Assembly (NCBI RefSeq): GCF_016342785.1
Contig: NZ_JAEINH010000006.1
Location: 175,496 to 239,495 of the forward strand
Source of the DNA: Sanguibacter suaedae
GTDB lineage: Bacteria; Actinomycetota; Actinomycetes; Actinomycetales; Cellulomonadaceae
Direction of reading: 5' to 3'
Length of the DNA stretch: 64,000 bases
The notes under the pieces were generated by a model that searched no databases, had not been told where the DNA came from, and saw nothing but the letters and a program-made list of their open reading frames with translations. Each line of letters begins with the position of its first letter. The first letter of the stretch is position 1. This document shows positions 36,492-46,366 of the stretch, piece by piece. The translations under genes were made by a program, and so were the position numbers.

Positions 36492-37763
36492 TCAGTCCCC
36501 CCGGGACGCCGCCTTCGCCTTCTCACGCTCCTGCGAGCGGGCGAGGGACGCCTTGCGGTCCTCGTCGTTCTCCACGTCGATCCGTGCGGCGACCTCGTCG
36601 TCCCGGGTGAGGTTCACCCCGGTCTCGGGGTCGAACACGAGCATGCGGGCGGGGTCGAACCACAGCGTCGTGTCGTCCCCGTCGCGCACCCTGCTCGCCG
36701 AGTCCACGGCGACGACGAACTGGGAGCGCATGCCCTCGCCGTCGAGGTCCCGGTCGAGCTCCTCGAGCTTCGCGGCGACGTCCGGGTGGGTCTCGAACGG
36801 CACGTACGCGTAGAGCTCCGACCCCAACCACTCCGTCACGTCGATGGTCGTCCCGAAGGTCTCCCCACGTGCCCGCTTGGACTCCTCCATGAGCGAGGCA
36901 TCCTCGAAGAACTCGGGCCGCAGCCCCACGATGACGAGCCGACGGTCGCCCACCGCGGCCGCGATCCCCTCGGGCATGGGGAACGACCCGAAGGGCAGCG
37001 TGATGCGATCCCCGTCGACCTCCCCCGGCATGAAGTTCATGGGGGGCGACCCGATGAACCCGGCCACGAAGAGGTTCACCGGCTGCTCGTAGAGCGCCCG
37101 AGGGCTGGCGACCTGCTGGAGCTCGCCCTTGCGGAGGACCGCGACGCGGTCGCCGAGCGTCATGGCCTCGGTCTGGTCGTGGGTGACGTACACGGTGGTC
37201 GTGCCCAGCCTGCGCTGCATGCGGGCGATCTCCGTGCGCATCTGGCCGCGGAGCTTCGCGTCGAGGTTGGACAGCGGCTCGTCGAAGAGGAACGCGTCCG
37301 CCTCCCGGACGATGGCGCGCCCCATGGCGACGCGCTGGCGCTGCCCGCCGGAGAGGTTGCCCGGCTTGCGGTCGAGGTGGTCGGTGAGCTCGAGGGTCTC
37401 CGCGGCACGGCGGATCTTGCGCTGGATCTCGTCCTCGCTGAACTTCCCCTTGGCCAGGCGCAGCGGGAACGCGATGTTCTCCGCGACCGTGAGGTGGGGG
37501 TAGAGGGCGTAGTTCTGGAACACCATGGCGAGGTTGCGGTCCTTGGGGGCCTTCTCGTTGACCCGCGCTCCACCGATCTGGAGGTCGCCGTCGGTGATGT
37601 CCTCGAGGCCGACGATCATCCGCAGGAGGGTGGACTTCCCGCAGCCGGACGGCCCGACGAGGATGACGAACTCGCCGTCGGCGATGTCGAGGCTGACGCC
37701 GTTCACCGCGGGGAAGCCGTCTCCGTACTTCTTCACGAGGTTGTTCAGGGTGATCGAGGCCAT
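36492..37763 (-). CDS. sugar ABC transporter ATP-binding protein, MalK/UgpC type
   Basis: A 423-residue ATPase with Walker A GPSGCGKSTLLR (about 36-47), a Q-loop FQNYALYPHLTV, LSGGQRQRV and LFDEPLSNLD, followed by a long C-terminal OB-like regulatory domain with SPPMNFMPGEV and GLRPEFF as in MalK/UgpC/SugC. The last 30 residues are charged and helical. It lies downstream of its two permease genes and the lipoprotein. Many actinobacteria use one shared ATPase (MsiK); here the importer carries its own. Confidence 0.9.
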   Translation of the reverse strand: MASITLNNLVKKYGDGFPAVNGVSLDIADGEFVILVGPSGCGKSTLLRMIVGLEDITDGDLQIGGARVNEKAPKDRNLAMVFQNYALYPHLTVAENIAFPLRLAKGKFSEDEIQRKIRRAAETLELTDHLDRKPGNLSGGQRQRVAMGRAIVREADAFLFDEPLSNLDAKLRGQMRTEIARMQRRLGTTTVYVTHDQTEAMTLGDRVAVLRKGELQQVASPRALYEQPVNLFVAGFIGSPPMNFMPGEVDGDRITLPFGSFPMPEGIAAAVGDRRLVIVGLRPEFFEDASLMEESKRARGETFGTTIDVTEWLGSELYAYVPFETHPDVAAKLEELDRDLDGEGMRSQFVVAVDSASRVRDGDDTTLWFDPARMLVFDPETGVNLTRDDEVAARIDVENDEDRKASLARSQEREKAKAASRGD

Positions 37764-37810
37764 GAGCGTTCTCCTTGGTGGGCCGGTGTGTGGGGTGGGG
37801 TGCGCACCGG

Positions 37811-38659
37811 TCAGCCCTTGACGGCACCCTGGGTGAGGCCTGCGACGATCTGGCGCTGGAACAGCAGGACGAGGACGACCACCGGGACGGTGACGACGAC
37901 CGCCGCTGCGGAGATCGCCCCGGTGGGTTCCTCGAACTGGGACGCGCCGGTGAAGAAGGCGAGCGCCGCGGGGACGGGCCGGGCGGCGCTGGTGGACGTG
38001 AGCGAGATGCCGTACACGAAGTCGTTCCAGGCGATGAAGAACGCGATGAGCGCGGTGGTGAAGACGCCGGGTGCGGCGAGGGGCACGATGGCCTTGCGGA
38101 ACGCCTGCCAGCTGGTCGCGCCGTCGACCTGCGCGGCCTGCTCCAGCTCCCAGGGGATCTGCCGGAAGAACGCGGCGAGGGTCCAGATCGAGATGGGCAG
38201 CGTCAGCGACAGGTAAGGGATGATGAGGCCGAGCCACGTGTCGTAGAGACCGATGGTGCGCCAGATGTTGAACAGGGGCGTGACGATGGAGATCACCGGG
38301 AAGATCGACACCCCGAGCGCCGTGGTGAGGATGACGCGCTTGCCGGGGAAGTCGAGGCGGGCGATCGCATAGGCGGCGAGGGTCGCGAGGACCACCGCGA
38401 CGGCGGTGGCGATGAGCGAGATCCCGATGGAGTTCCGCAGCGCGGAGAGGAACAGGTCCTGCGCGGCTCCGTCGGGCGAGAGGATCGCCTCGTAGTTCTC
38501 CACGGTCCAGTCCTGCGGGAGGAAGGTCCCGGTGTCCAGCTGGGACGGGAGCTTGAACGACGTGGCGATGACGGACGCGACGGGGAACAGCGCGTAGACG
38601 AGGACAGCACCGGTGATGACGGCCCAGCCGACCTTCTGGCGTGCGGTGAGCGATCCCAT
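37811..38659 (-). CDS. sugar ABC transporter permease, MalG type
   Basis: A 282-residue permease with six membrane segments, the EAA loop EQAAQVDGATSWQAFRKAIV, and the SIVTPLFNIWRTIGLYDTW segment typical of the MalG/SugB family. Its ATG overlaps the stop of the MalF-type gene by one base. Confidence 0.9.
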   Translation of the reverse strand: MGSLTARQKVGWAVITGAVLVYALFPVASVIATSFKLPSQLDTGTFLPQDWTVENYEAILSPDGAAQDLFLSALRNSIGISLIATAVAVVLATLAAYAIARLDFPGKRVILTTALGVSIFPVISIVTPLFNIWRTIGLYDTWLGLIIPYLSLTLPISIWTLAAFFRQIPWELEQAAQVDGATSWQAFRKAIVPLAAPGVFTTALIAFFIAWNDFVYGISLTSTSAARPVPAALAFFTGASQFEEPTGAISAAAVVVTVPVVVLVLLFQRQIVAGLTQGAVKG

Positions 38660-39633
38660 CAGCTCTCCCCCCTGGCCCCGGCGAGATCGACCTTGAAGAG
38701 CTTGATCGCGACGAAGCAGATGATCATGACGCACAGGAACAGCAGGACGGAGATGGCGGAGCCGAGCCCGATCTCCAGGCGGGTGATCGACGTCTTGTAG
38801 GCGAGGAGCGAGAGGACCTCGGTGTTGTACGCACCGTTGGTCATGATGAAGACGTTGTCGAAGATGCGGAACGCGTCCAGGGCGCGGAACAGGACGGCGA
38901 CCATGATGGCGGCCTTCATGTTGGGGATGATGACGCGCTTGAGCACCTGCCACCCGGTGGCGCCGTCGACCTTGGCGGCCTCCTCGAGGTCTCCGGGAAC
39001 CTGAGCGAGGCCCGCGAGGAGGAGGAGGGAGATGAACGGTGTCGTCTTCCAGATCTCCGAGGCGATGATGACGAAGAGGCTGGTGCTCGTGCCGGCGAAC
39101 CAGTTGAGGCTCGGGTCGATCCCGGGGACCCAGCCGAACCACTGGTTGATGAACCCGGAGTTGATGTCGAACGCGTAGAACCAGGCGAAGGCCGAGACCA
39201 CGGTGATGATCCCGTAGGGCACGAGGATGGCCGTGCGGAGCAACCCCCGGAGCTGGCGGACGGCGCGGTGCATGACGAGGGCGAGCGCGAAGCCGAGGAC
39301 GAGCTCGACGGCGACGGTCACGAGCATGATCAGGGTGGTGACGAGCAGGTCCCGCCAGAACACCTGGTCGCTGAGCACCACCGCATAGTTCCCGAGGCCG
39401 ACGAACTCCCGGTCGCCCGGAGCGGTGAGGCGGAACGCGAAGAGGGACTCGTAGACCGCCTGGAGGATCGGGTAGGCGGTGACGGCGAGCATGATGACGA
39501 ACGCCGGACCGGCGAGGTACCACCCGAGGCGGGACTCGGCCCGCGCCCGGTCGCTGCGCGCCGCGCGGTGCCGCTTCTCGGCGTCGGGGTCCACGGGGTC
39601 GGTGCTCGCTGCGGGGATGGTCGTGGTGCTCAC
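38659..39633 (-). CDS. sugar ABC transporter permease, MalF type
   Basis: A 324-residue permease with a charged 45-residue N-terminus, six membrane segments and the EAA loop EEAAKVDGATGWQVLKRVII. GTG at 39633 overlaps the lipoprotein stop by four bases; the longer open frame upstream lies in the lipoprotein gene. It resembles SugA of the trehalose importer. Confidence 0.9.
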   Translation of the reverse strand: MSTTTIPAASTDPVDPDAEKRHRAARSDRARAESRLGWYLAGPAFVIMLAVTAYPILQAVYESLFAFRLTAPGDREFVGLGNYAVVLSDQVFWRDLLVTTLIMLVTVAVELVLGFALALVMHRAVRQLRGLLRTAILVPYGIITVVSAFAWFYAFDINSGFINQWFGWVPGIDPSLNWFAGTSTSLFVIIASEIWKTTPFISLLLLAGLAQVPGDLEEAAKVDGATGWQVLKRVIIPNMKAAIMVAVLFRALDAFRIFDNVFIMTNGAYNTEVLSLLAYKTSITRLEIGLGSAISVLLFLCVMIICFVAIKLFKVDLAGARGES

Positions 39634-40931
39634 AGGAGCTTCTCCCCTCGGAGGACGGCGACGATGAGCTCGGTGGCGGCGGCCGGGGTCGTGTCGGGGT
39701 CGACGCTGCCGACGGGGTGCCAGGTCTCCTGGAGCCCGGCCGACACCTCGTTGTAGTACGGGGTCTGCGGCCTGGGGACCGCGAGCTGCAGGGAGTCGCG
39801 GATGACGTCGGCCATGGGGAACGCCTCCTGGACGGCAGGGTCGTCGAAAGCGACGACGGAGGCGGGCGGGTTGCCGTCGGTGACGAAGTACTCGGCCTGG
39901 TTCTCCGGGGAGACGATGCACCGGACGGCGTCGTACGCGAGGTCGGTGTGCTCGGAGAAGGCGCCCACGCCGATGTTGATGCCGCCGTACGGGGGTGCCG
40001 CCTCCTGGCCTTCGACGACCTGCGGGTACATCGCCCACCCGATGTCGTCGAGGAGCTCCTGGTCGAGGGTGCCCTCCTCCACGGCCGACTGCGTGGCGGC
40101 CCAGACGAACGGCCAGTTCACCATGAAGCCCCCGTCATCCCCCTGGAAGAGCGAGAGGGACGCGTTCTCGTCGCGCGTGGGCAGGCCGGGCCCGCCGAGC
40201 CCTTCCGCGCCGATGGTCTCGAGGATGCGTGCCGCCTCCCGACCGGCGTCGCTCTCGAGGCCCATGGCGATCTCGTCCCGGGGCGCCTCGGGGTTCTCGA
40301 CGACCGATCCGCCCGCCGAGGCGACGAGCGCGTTCACCCAGACGGTGAGGGACTCGGCCTTGGCGCCCTGGACCCCGAGGAGCTTGTCCTGGGAGGCGGT
40401 GGCCTCCATGATCTGGTCCCACGTGACGGGACCGGACATGTCGAGCCCGGCGGCCTCCGCGACGGACTTCCGGTACCAGAGGAGCTGGGTGTTCGCCCAG
40501 AACGGGGCGGTGACCAGCTCGTCCTTCCAGGTGGCCCCGGCGAGGGCTCCCTCGACGACGTCGGTGGAGACCTCGGCCGCGACGTCTTCGGGCACGGGCG
40601 CGAGGAAGCCGGGTTCTGCGAGCTCCGGGATGAAGGGCGGGTCGAGGCTCATGAGGTCGATCGACGAGTCGTTCGCGGCGAGCCTGCGGGCGAGCTGCTC
40701 GCGCTGGGCGGACGCCTCGGACGGCAGGCCCGAGGTGACGATCCGGTAGCTCCCGTCCGCGGCCTCGGTGCAGCGGGCGGCGATGGCCGCCTGCCCGCCG
40801 GCGTCCGGGTTCGTGTACCAGGTGAGGACGGGTGGGCCGTCGTCCCCGCCGCTGCAGGCCACGAGGGGCGCGGTGAGCGCCAGCGCCGCGAGCGCGGCGG
40901 TCCCCCGGCCCGGTCGTGTGCGTCGTCGCAC
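39630..40931 (-). CDS. sugar ABC transporter substrate-binding lipoprotein, family 1
   Basis: A 433-residue solute-binding protein. The signal peptide (RRRTRPGRGTAALAALAL) ends in APLVAC with Cys at 26. Mature features include VLTWYTNPDAGGQ, PPFIPELAEPGFLAPV, ELVTAPFWANTQLLWYRK and MVNWPFVWAA, close to LpqY/ThuE-type trehalose or maltose binders. With its permeases and ATPase it forms a complete four-gene importer, as in LpqY-SugABC. Disaccharide ligand is inferred, not shown. Confidence 0.87.
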   Translation of the reverse strand: MRRRTRPGRGTAALAALALTAPLVACSGGDDGPPVLTWYTNPDAGGQAAIAARCTEAADGSYRIVTSGLPSEASAQREQLARRLAANDSSIDLMSLDPPFIPELAEPGFLAPVPEDVAAEVSTDVVEGALAGATWKDELVTAPFWANTQLLWYRKSVAEAAGLDMSGPVTWDQIMEATASQDKLLGVQGAKAESLTVWVNALVASAGGSVVENPEAPRDEIAMGLESDAGREAARILETIGAEGLGGPGLPTRDENASLSLFQGDDGGFMVNWPFVWAATQSAVEEGTLDQELLDDIGWAMYPQVVEGQEAAPPYGGINIGVGAFSEHTDLAYDAVRCIVSPENQAEYFVTDGNPPASVVAFDDPAVQEAFPMADVIRDSLQLAVPRPQTPYYNEVSAGLQETWHPVGSVDPDTTPAAATELIVAVLRGEKLL

Positions 40932-41088
40932 GGTGTCCCCCTCCGCGGTCGACGTCGCGTGGACCGCTGTCCCGCGTCGTCGTCGGACTGCTTATCCTCA
41001 AGGCGTACACGAGGTTCTCGCACCTCGCTCGGAGAAAACCCGATTTAGGGCGTTTTGTCCCCAGATACGACGACTCGAACGGACGACC

Positions 41089-41739
41089 ATGCCGCACCAC
41101 GTCTCCCCCGCCGCCGCCTGGGCCGAGCTCCGCTCCGGCAACTCACGCTTCGTCGCCGACGAGATGGAGCACCCCTCGCAGGGCTTCGACCGGCGCGAGG
41201 AGCTCAAGGTCGCCCAGAACCCCTTCGCGGTTGTCTTCGGGTGCTCCGACTCCCGTGTCGCCGCCGAGATCATCTTCGACCAGGGGCTCGGCGACGTCTT
41301 CGTGGTCCGCACCGCCGGCCACGTGCTCGACACCACCGTCATCGGGTCCATCGAGTACGGCGTCGACGTCCTCGGCACCCGCCTCGTCGTGGTCCTCGGC
41401 CACGACTCCTGCGGCGCCGTCGCCGCCGCCGCGCACGCCCTCGCCACCGGCGAGCAGCCCGCCGGGTTCGTCCGCGCCGTCGTCGACCGCGTCATCCCGT
41501 CCATCGTGAACATCACCGCGGCGAACGGCGGCGGGTTCGCCTCCGTGAGTGCCGACGTCCTGCGTCGGGAGCACGTGCGGCACACGGTCGCCATGCTCCA
41601 CTCCTACTCCGCCGGGCTCGCCGCGGCGGTCGCCGAGGGGCGCTGCGCCATCGTCGGCGTCGAGTACGACCTCGCCGACGGGCACGCGCGCCTCGTCGAG
41701 GTCGTGGGCGACATCGGGGACGTGCCGCTCGACGTCTGA
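41089..41739 (+). CDS. beta-class carbonic anhydrase
   Basis: The enzyme interconverts CO2 and bicarbonate with zinc. The 216-residue protein has [11 protein letters not shown] (zinc Cys and the Asp-Arg pair) and [12 protein letters not shown] (zinc His and Cys), and [10 protein letters not shown] between them. Length is typical. The ATG at 41089 is selected because the open frame upstream crosses the divergent promoter region of the sugar importer. No ribosome site is evident. Followed by fumC. Confidence 0.92.
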   Translation: MPHHVSPAAAWAELRSGNSRFVADEMEHPSQGFDRREELKVAQNPFAVVFGCSDSRVAAEIIFDQGLGDVFVVRTAGHVLDTTVIGSIEYGVDVLGTRLVVVLGHDSCGAVAAAAHALATGEQPAGFVRAVVDRVIPSIVNITAANGGGFASVSADVLRREHVRHTVAMLHSYSAGLAAAVAEGRCAIVGVEYDLADGHARLVEVVGDIGDVPLDV

Positions 41740-41791
41740 CCCGCCCCGCGGCCGCTCGATCGGCGTCGAACAGGTGGGGCACCATAGACCC

Positions 41792-43213
41792 ATGACTTCC
41801 ACACCTGACGCCGACGTCACCACCGAGTACCGGATCGAGCACGACACCATGGGCGAGGTCCGCGTGCCCGCGCACGCCCTCTACCGGGCGCAGACCCAGC
41901 GCGCGGTCGAGAACTTCCCGATCTCCGGGACCACGCTCGAGCGGGGGCACATCGAGGCCCTCGCCCGTGTGAAGAAGGCCGCCGCACGCGCCAACGCCGA
42001 GCTCGGCGTCCTCGAGGCCGACGTCGCCGAGGCGATCGTCACCGCCGCCGACGAGGTCGCCGCCGGCGCTCACGACGAGCACTTCCCCGTCGACGTCTTC
42101 CAGACGGGCTCGGGCACGTCGTCCAACATGAACACCAACGAGGTGCTCGCCACCCTCGCCACCCGCAGCCTGGGCCGCGACGTGCACCCCAACGACCACG
42201 TCAACGCCTCGCAGTCGTCCAACGACGTGTTCCCCACCTCGGTCCACGTCGCCGCGACCGCGGGCGTCGTCCACCAGCTGGTCCCCGCGCTCGAGCACCT
42301 CGCGACGGCGCTCGAGGCCAAGGCGACCGAGTTCGCCGAGGTCGTCAAGGCCGGGCGGACCCACCTCATGGACGCCACGCCCGTGACCCTCGGCCAGGAG
42401 TTCGGTGGCTACGCCGCCGCCGTCCGCTACGGCATCGAGCGCCTGCAGACGGCGCTGCCGCGTGCGGCCGAGGTCCCGCTCGGCGGGACGGCCGTCGGGA
42501 CGGGCATCAACACCCCCGCGGGCTTCCCCCAGCGCGTCATCGAGCTCCTGGTCGAGGACACCGGGCTGCCCCTCACCGAGGCCCGGGACCACTTCGAGGC
42601 CCAGTCGTCGCGCGACGGCCTCGTCGAGCTCTCCGGAGCTCTGCGCACCATCGCCGTCTCCCTGACGAAGATCTGCAACGACCTGCGCTGGATGGGCTCC
42701 GGCCCCAACACCGGCCTCGGCGAGATCGCTATCCCGGACCTGCAGCCCGGCTCCTCGATCATGCCCGGCAAGGTCAACCCCGTGATCCCCGAGGCCGTCC
42801 TCATGGTCGCCGCTCGGGTCGTCGGGAACGACGCCACCGTCGCGTGGGCCGGCGCCAGCGGGTCGTTCGAGCTCAACGTCCAGATCCCCGTCATCGCCCT
42901 CGGCGTCCTCGAGTCGGTCCGCCTCCTGTCGACCGCGAGCGTCGTCCTCGCCGACAAGACCGTCGACGGCATCACCGCGAACGTCGACCGCGCGCGGTCG
43001 CTCGCCGAGTCGTCGCCGTCGATCGTCACGCCCCTCAACCGGGTCATCGGCTACGAGGCGGCCGCCAAGGTCGCCAAGCACTCCGTCGCGAAGGGCCTCA
43101 CCGTGCGCGAGGCCGTCGTCGACCTCGGGTTCGTCGAGCGCGGCGAGGTCACCGAGGAGCAGCTCGACACGGCGCTCGACGTCCTGTCGATGACGCGCCC
43201 GCCGCAGGCCTGA
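41792..43213 (+). CDS. fumC: class II fumarate hydratase
   Basis: Fumarase hydrates fumarate to L-malate in the TCA cycle. The 473-residue protein has the three conserved regions: [29 protein letters not shown] and the signature [11 protein letters not shown] with the catalytic serine loop. [13 protein letters not shown] supports FumC over aspartate ammonia-lyase. The ATG at 41792 gives the standard terminus ([18 protein letters not shown]). It is convergent with the PhoH gene and ends at a strong hairpin. Confidence 0.94.
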   Translation: MTSTPDADVTTEYRIEHDTMGEVRVPAHALYRAQTQRAVENFPISGTTLERGHIEALARVKKAAARANAELGVLEADVAEAIVTAADEVAAGAHDEHFPVDVFQTGSGTSSNMNTNEVLATLATRSLGRDVHPNDHVNASQSSNDVFPTSVHVAATAGVVHQLVPALEHLATALEAKATEFAEVVKAGRTHLMDATPVTLGQEFGGYAAAVRYGIERLQTALPRAAEVPLGGTAVGTGINTPAGFPQRVIELLVEDTGLPLTEARDHFEAQSSRDGLVELSGALRTIAVSLTKICNDLRWMGSGPNTGLGEIAIPDLQPGSSIMPGKVNPVIPEAVLMVAARVVGNDATVAWAGASGSFELNVQIPVIALGVLESVRLLSTASVVLADKTVDGITANVDRARSLAESSPSIVTPLNRVIGYEAAAKVAKHSVAKGLTVREAVVDLGFVERGEVTEEQLDTALDVLSMTRPPQA

Positions 43214-43219
43214 CCGCCA

Positions 43220-43253
43220 GGCTGCGGGCCGGCGGTGGCGCCGGCCCGCAGCC
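43220..43253. terminator. bidirectional hairpin between fumC and the PhoH gene
   Basis: A perfect 15-pair stem (43220-43234 with 43239-43253) closes a GTGG loop seven bases after the fumC stop and eight before the end of the convergent gene. Confidence 0.8.
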
Positions 43254-43261
43254 GTGGGACG

Positions 43262-44581
43262 TCACACCTCGATACCCTCGAGCATCTCCGTGATGAGCGC
43301 GGCCACCGGCGACCGCTCCGACCGGGTGAGCGTGACGTGCGCGAACAACGGGTGCCCCTTGAGCGCCTCGATCACGGCCGCCACCCCGTCGTGCCGCCCG
43401 ACGCGCAGGTTGTCGCGCTGCGCCACGTCGTGCGTGAGGACCACCCGGGACGACTGCCCGATCCGCGAGAGCACGGTGAGGAGCACGTTGCGCTCCAAGG
43501 ACTGCGCCTCGTCGACGATGACGAACGCGTCGTGCAGCGACCGTCCCCGGATGTGGGTGAGCGGCAGCACCTCGAGGATCTCGCGCTCGAGGACCTCCTC
43601 GATGACCTCCGTACCCACGAGCGCCCCGAGCGTGTCGAACACGGCCTGCGCCCACGGGTTCATCTTCTCGGCCTCCGACCCCGGCAGGTAGCCGAGCTCC
43701 TGGCCGCCCACCGCGTAGAGGGGCCGGAACACCATGATCTTGCGGTGCTTGCGCCGCTCGAGGACCGCCTCGAGACCGGCGCAGAGAGCGAGCGCGGACT
43801 TGCCCGTCCCGGCGCGGCCCCCGAGCGAGACGATCCCCACGGAGTCGTCCAGGAGGAGGTCGATCGCGATGCGCTGCTCCGCGGACCGGCCGTGCACCCC
43901 GAAGACCTCCTGGTCGCCGCGGACCAGCTGGACGTGCTTGTCGGCGGTCACCCGCCCGAGAGCGGACCCGCGGGACGACTGCAGCACCAGTCCCTGGTGG
44001 CAGTAGAGCGGGCTCGCCTCGGCGACGGTGCCCGGGTCGAGCTGCGCGAGCTCGACGGACTCCGCCTCCCACAACGCCGCCATCTGCTCCTCACCCAGGG
44101 GCATCTCCCCCATGCCGGTCCACCCGGAGTCGACGGCGAGCTCGGCCCGGTACTCCTCGGCGTTGAGCCCCACCGCGGAGGCCTTGACGCGCATCGGCAG
44201 GTCCTTCGAGACGACGGTGACCTGGCTGCCCTCGGCCGCCAGGTTCGCGGCGACGGCGAGGATCCGCGTGTCGTTGTCGCCCAGCCGGAACCCGTCGGGC
44301 AACGCACCGGGGTCCGTGTGGTTGAGCTCCACGCGCAGCGTGCCCCCGGCGCTGCCCACGTCCAGCGGGCGGTCCAGGCCGCCGTGCCGGATCCTCAGGT
44401 CGTCGAGCATGCGCAGCGCGCTGCGCGCGAAGTACCCGAGCTCAGGGTGGTGGCGCTTGGCCTCGAGCTCGGTGATGACCACGATGGGCAGGACCACGTC
44501 GTGCTCGGCGAAGCGCAGCAGCGCCTTGGGGTCCGAGAGCAGGACCGAGGTGTCCAGCACGAAGGTTCGACGAGTCTCCAC
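43262..44581 (-). CDS. PIN-PhoH family ATPase/RNase (PhoH2 type)
   Basis: The 439-residue protein joins an N-terminal PIN nuclease domain ([12 protein letters not shown] near residue 6, ITELEAKR, and [10 protein letters not shown] with acidic residues) to a PhoH ATPase ([12 protein letters not shown]alker A near 255, FVIVDEAQ Walker B near 355, and a conserved VVLTHD). PhoH2 proteins unwind and cut RNA. The C-terminus has the usual GLVLQSS... pre-ATPase linker. Convergent with fumC, divergent from nhaA. Confidence 0.9.
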   Translation of the reverse strand: METRRTFVLDTSVLLSDPKALLRFAEHDVVLPIVVITELEAKRHHPELGYFARSALRMLDDLRIRHGGLDRPLDVGSAGGTLRVELNHTDPGALPDGFRLGDNDTRILAVAANLAAEGSQVTVVSKDLPMRVKASAVGLNAEEYRAELAVDSGWTGMGEMPLGEEQMAALWEAESVELAQLDPGTVAEASPLYCHQGLVLQSSRGSALGRVTADKHVQLVRGDQEVFGVHGRSAEQRIAIDLLLDDSVGIVSLGGRAGTGKSALALCAGLEAVLERRKHRKIMVFRPLYAVGGQELGYLPGSEAEKMNPWAQAVFDTLGALVGTEVIEEVLEREILEVLPLTHIRGRSLHDAFVIVDEAQSLERNVLLTVLSRIGQSSRVVLTHDVAQRDNLRVGRHDGVAAVIEALKGHPLFAHVTLTRSERSPVAALITEMLEGIEV

Positions 44582-44947
44582 AGCAGGCTCCCTCCGGCGC
44601 TCGCGCGCCTAGGTGCTCCGACGCGGTCACGCGCGGCGTGGACCGGGCCGGGGCGGTCGGGCGGGGCGGTCGGTCTGCCCGGTGCCGAGGAGCGCGACCG
44701 GACCGGCCTCCCTGCTCGGAGCTCGAACTCCATGGGCGGACCTCCCGGGGACGGCGGTGTGTCGTCCCTCACATGCAAACTACGCCCGTGTAAGCCGTGT
44801 GGCGAGGCCCACGCCACCGCGTCGCGGAGAAGTCACGTGCTGTTCACCTCAGCGGTGGCTCACCGCACCACGTCTCGTAGACTTGGGCACGGTGTGCCGG
44901 GAAGTCTGGTCGGCGTCCGCCTTGCCGACCCCCGACACGGGAGACCC
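44582..44947. other. 366-base divergent intergenic region between PhoH gene and nhaA
   Basis: No gene is evident. On the minus strand a TAGTTT hexamer (44777-44782) may be the -10 for the PhoH gene, leaving a long leader of about 190 bases. On the plus strand TAGACT (44878-44883) may serve nhaA with a 58-base leader. The 60 bases next to the PhoH start are rich in short C runs. No RNA gene is recognised. Confidence 0.5.
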
Positions 44948-46279
44948 ATGAACTCGTCCTCACCAGCCCCCCACTCCTCCCCGCAGACACCGGGCGGCCC
45001 CCAGTTCACCCCGCCGCCGTCGCGGCGCGGACGGGCCCGCAACTGGGTCGCACGCGAGACCACCGGCGGCGCCCTCCTCATCGTCGCCGCCACCCTCGCC
45101 CTCGTCTGGGCCAACTCCCCCTGGCGCGAGGCGTACCAGGACCTGTCGGCGACGACGGTGGGCCCCCACCTCGACTGGCTCCACCTCGACCTCTCGCTGT
45201 CGACGTGGGCCGCCGACGGTCTCCTCGCCATCTTCTTCTTCGTGGTGGGCCTCGAGCTCAAGCACGAGTTCGTCGCCGGGTCCCTGCGCCAGCCCAAGAC
45301 CGCGGGCGTCCCGATGATCGCGGCCGTCGGGGGCATGGCCGTCCCGGCCCTCGTCTTCGCCGGTGTCGTCGTCGTCACGGGCGACACCACGGCCCTCGGC
45401 GGATGGGCCATCCCCACCGCCACCGACATCGCCTTCGCGCTGGCCGTGCTCGCCGTCTTCGGCAAGGGGCTGCCCGCGGCGATCCGGACGTTCCTGCTCA
45501 CGCTCGCCGTCGTCGACGACCTGCTCGCGATCATCGTCATCGCCGTCTTCTACACCGCGACCGTCTCCTGGGGCCCCCTCGGCCTCGCAGCGCTGGGGCT
45601 CGTCCTCTTCCGCGTCCTCGTCACGCTGCGTCGCCCGCCGCTCTGGGCGATCGTCCCGCTCGCCGTGGTCGTGTGGGTCCTCGTCCACGAGTCCGGGGTG
45701 CACGCGACCGTCGCCGGAGTCGCGATGGGCTTCCTCGTCCCCGCCCTCGCCGTCCACGGCGAGGAGACGACCAGGACCAGCCGCTTCGAGCACTTCTGGA
45801 GCCCCATCTCCGCCGGCATCGCCCTGCCGGTCTTCGCGTTCTTCGCGGCCGGGGTCTCCATGGTCGACGACGGCGGGCTCCTCGAGGTCCTCGGGCAGGG
45901 TGTCGCGCTCGGGATCATCGCAGGCCTCCTCGTGGGCAAGTGCATCGGGATCCTCGGGACCACGTGGCTCCTCACGCGCTTCACCCCCCTGCGCCTCGCG
46001 CCCGGCATCGGCCTTCGCGACCTGCTCCCCGTAGGCCTGCTCGCCGGGATCGGGTTCACGGTGTCCCTGCTCATCTCCGAGCTGTCGTTCGGTGAGGAGT
46101 CCATCCACGGCCACGGCGCCAAGGCCGCCGTCCTCACGGCGTCCGTCCTCGCCGCCGTCCTCGCCGCCTTCGCCCTGCGTCACGACGCCCGGCGGAACGA
46201 CCGGACCGACGACATGAACGACGACGGCATGCCCGACGACGTCGACCGCTTCATCGGCGACCCGGAGCGCGAGGGCTGA
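44948..46279 (+). CDS. nhaA: Na+/H+ antiporter NhaA
   Basis: NhaA expels sodium in exchange for protons for pH and salt control. The 443-residue protein has an extended N-terminus of about 35 residues, 11-12 membrane segments, and the paired acidic residues in LTLAVVDDLLAIIVIA that bind the ions. FFFVVGLELKHEFVAGSL and AIPTATDIAFALAVLAVFG are family features. The C-terminal 35 residues are charged (DDMNDDGMPDD). ATG at 44948 is the start nearest the first membrane segment; ORF upstream crosses the divergent gap. Confidence 0.93.
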   Translation: MNSSSPAPHSSPQTPGGPQFTPPPSRRGRARNWVARETTGGALLIVAATLALVWANSPWREAYQDLSATTVGPHLDWLHLDLSLSTWAADGLLAIFFFVVGLELKHEFVAGSLRQPKTAGVPMIAAVGGMAVPALVFAGVVVVTGDTTALGGWAIPTATDIAFALAVLAVFGKGLPAAIRTFLLTLAVVDDLLAIIVIAVFYTATVSWGPLGLAALGLVLFRVLVTLRRPPLWAIVPLAVVVWVLVHESGVHATVAGVAMGFLVPALAVHGEETTRTSRFEHFWSPISAGIALPVFAFFAAGVSMVDDGGLLEVLGQGVALGIIAGLLVGKCIGILGTTWLLTRFTPLRLAPGIGLRDLLPVGLLAGIGFTVSLLISELSFGEESIHGHGAKAAVLTASVLAAVLAAFALRHDARRNDRTDDMNDDGMPDDVDRFIGDPEREG

Positions 46280-46303
46280 CCAGCCCGGCACGACCGGCCC
46301 GAC

Positions 46304-46361
46304 ACGACGACGGCCGCCGGGGACGCACCGATGAGGTGTCGTCCCCGGCGGCCGTCGTCGT
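46304..46361. terminator. large bidirectional hairpin between nhaA and kdgK
   Basis: A perfect 22-pair stem (46304-46325 with 46340-46361) has a 14-base loop that itself holds CACC/GGTG. It lies between convergent genes and ends six bases before the kinase stop. Confidence 0.85.
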
Positions 46362-46366
46362 CCGCG

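Noticed and set aside
41000..41035. Short inverted repeat CGAGGT-N6-ACCTCG before the carbonic anhydrase gene
   Set aside because: Six-base arms are weak evidence in such GC-rich DNA and there is no second copy. It may be an operator for the sugar importer, but support is too thin to list.
44582..44947. Possible small RNA in the gap before nhaA
   Set aside because: No stable fold with flanking promoter and terminator was seen, only GC-rich short stems.
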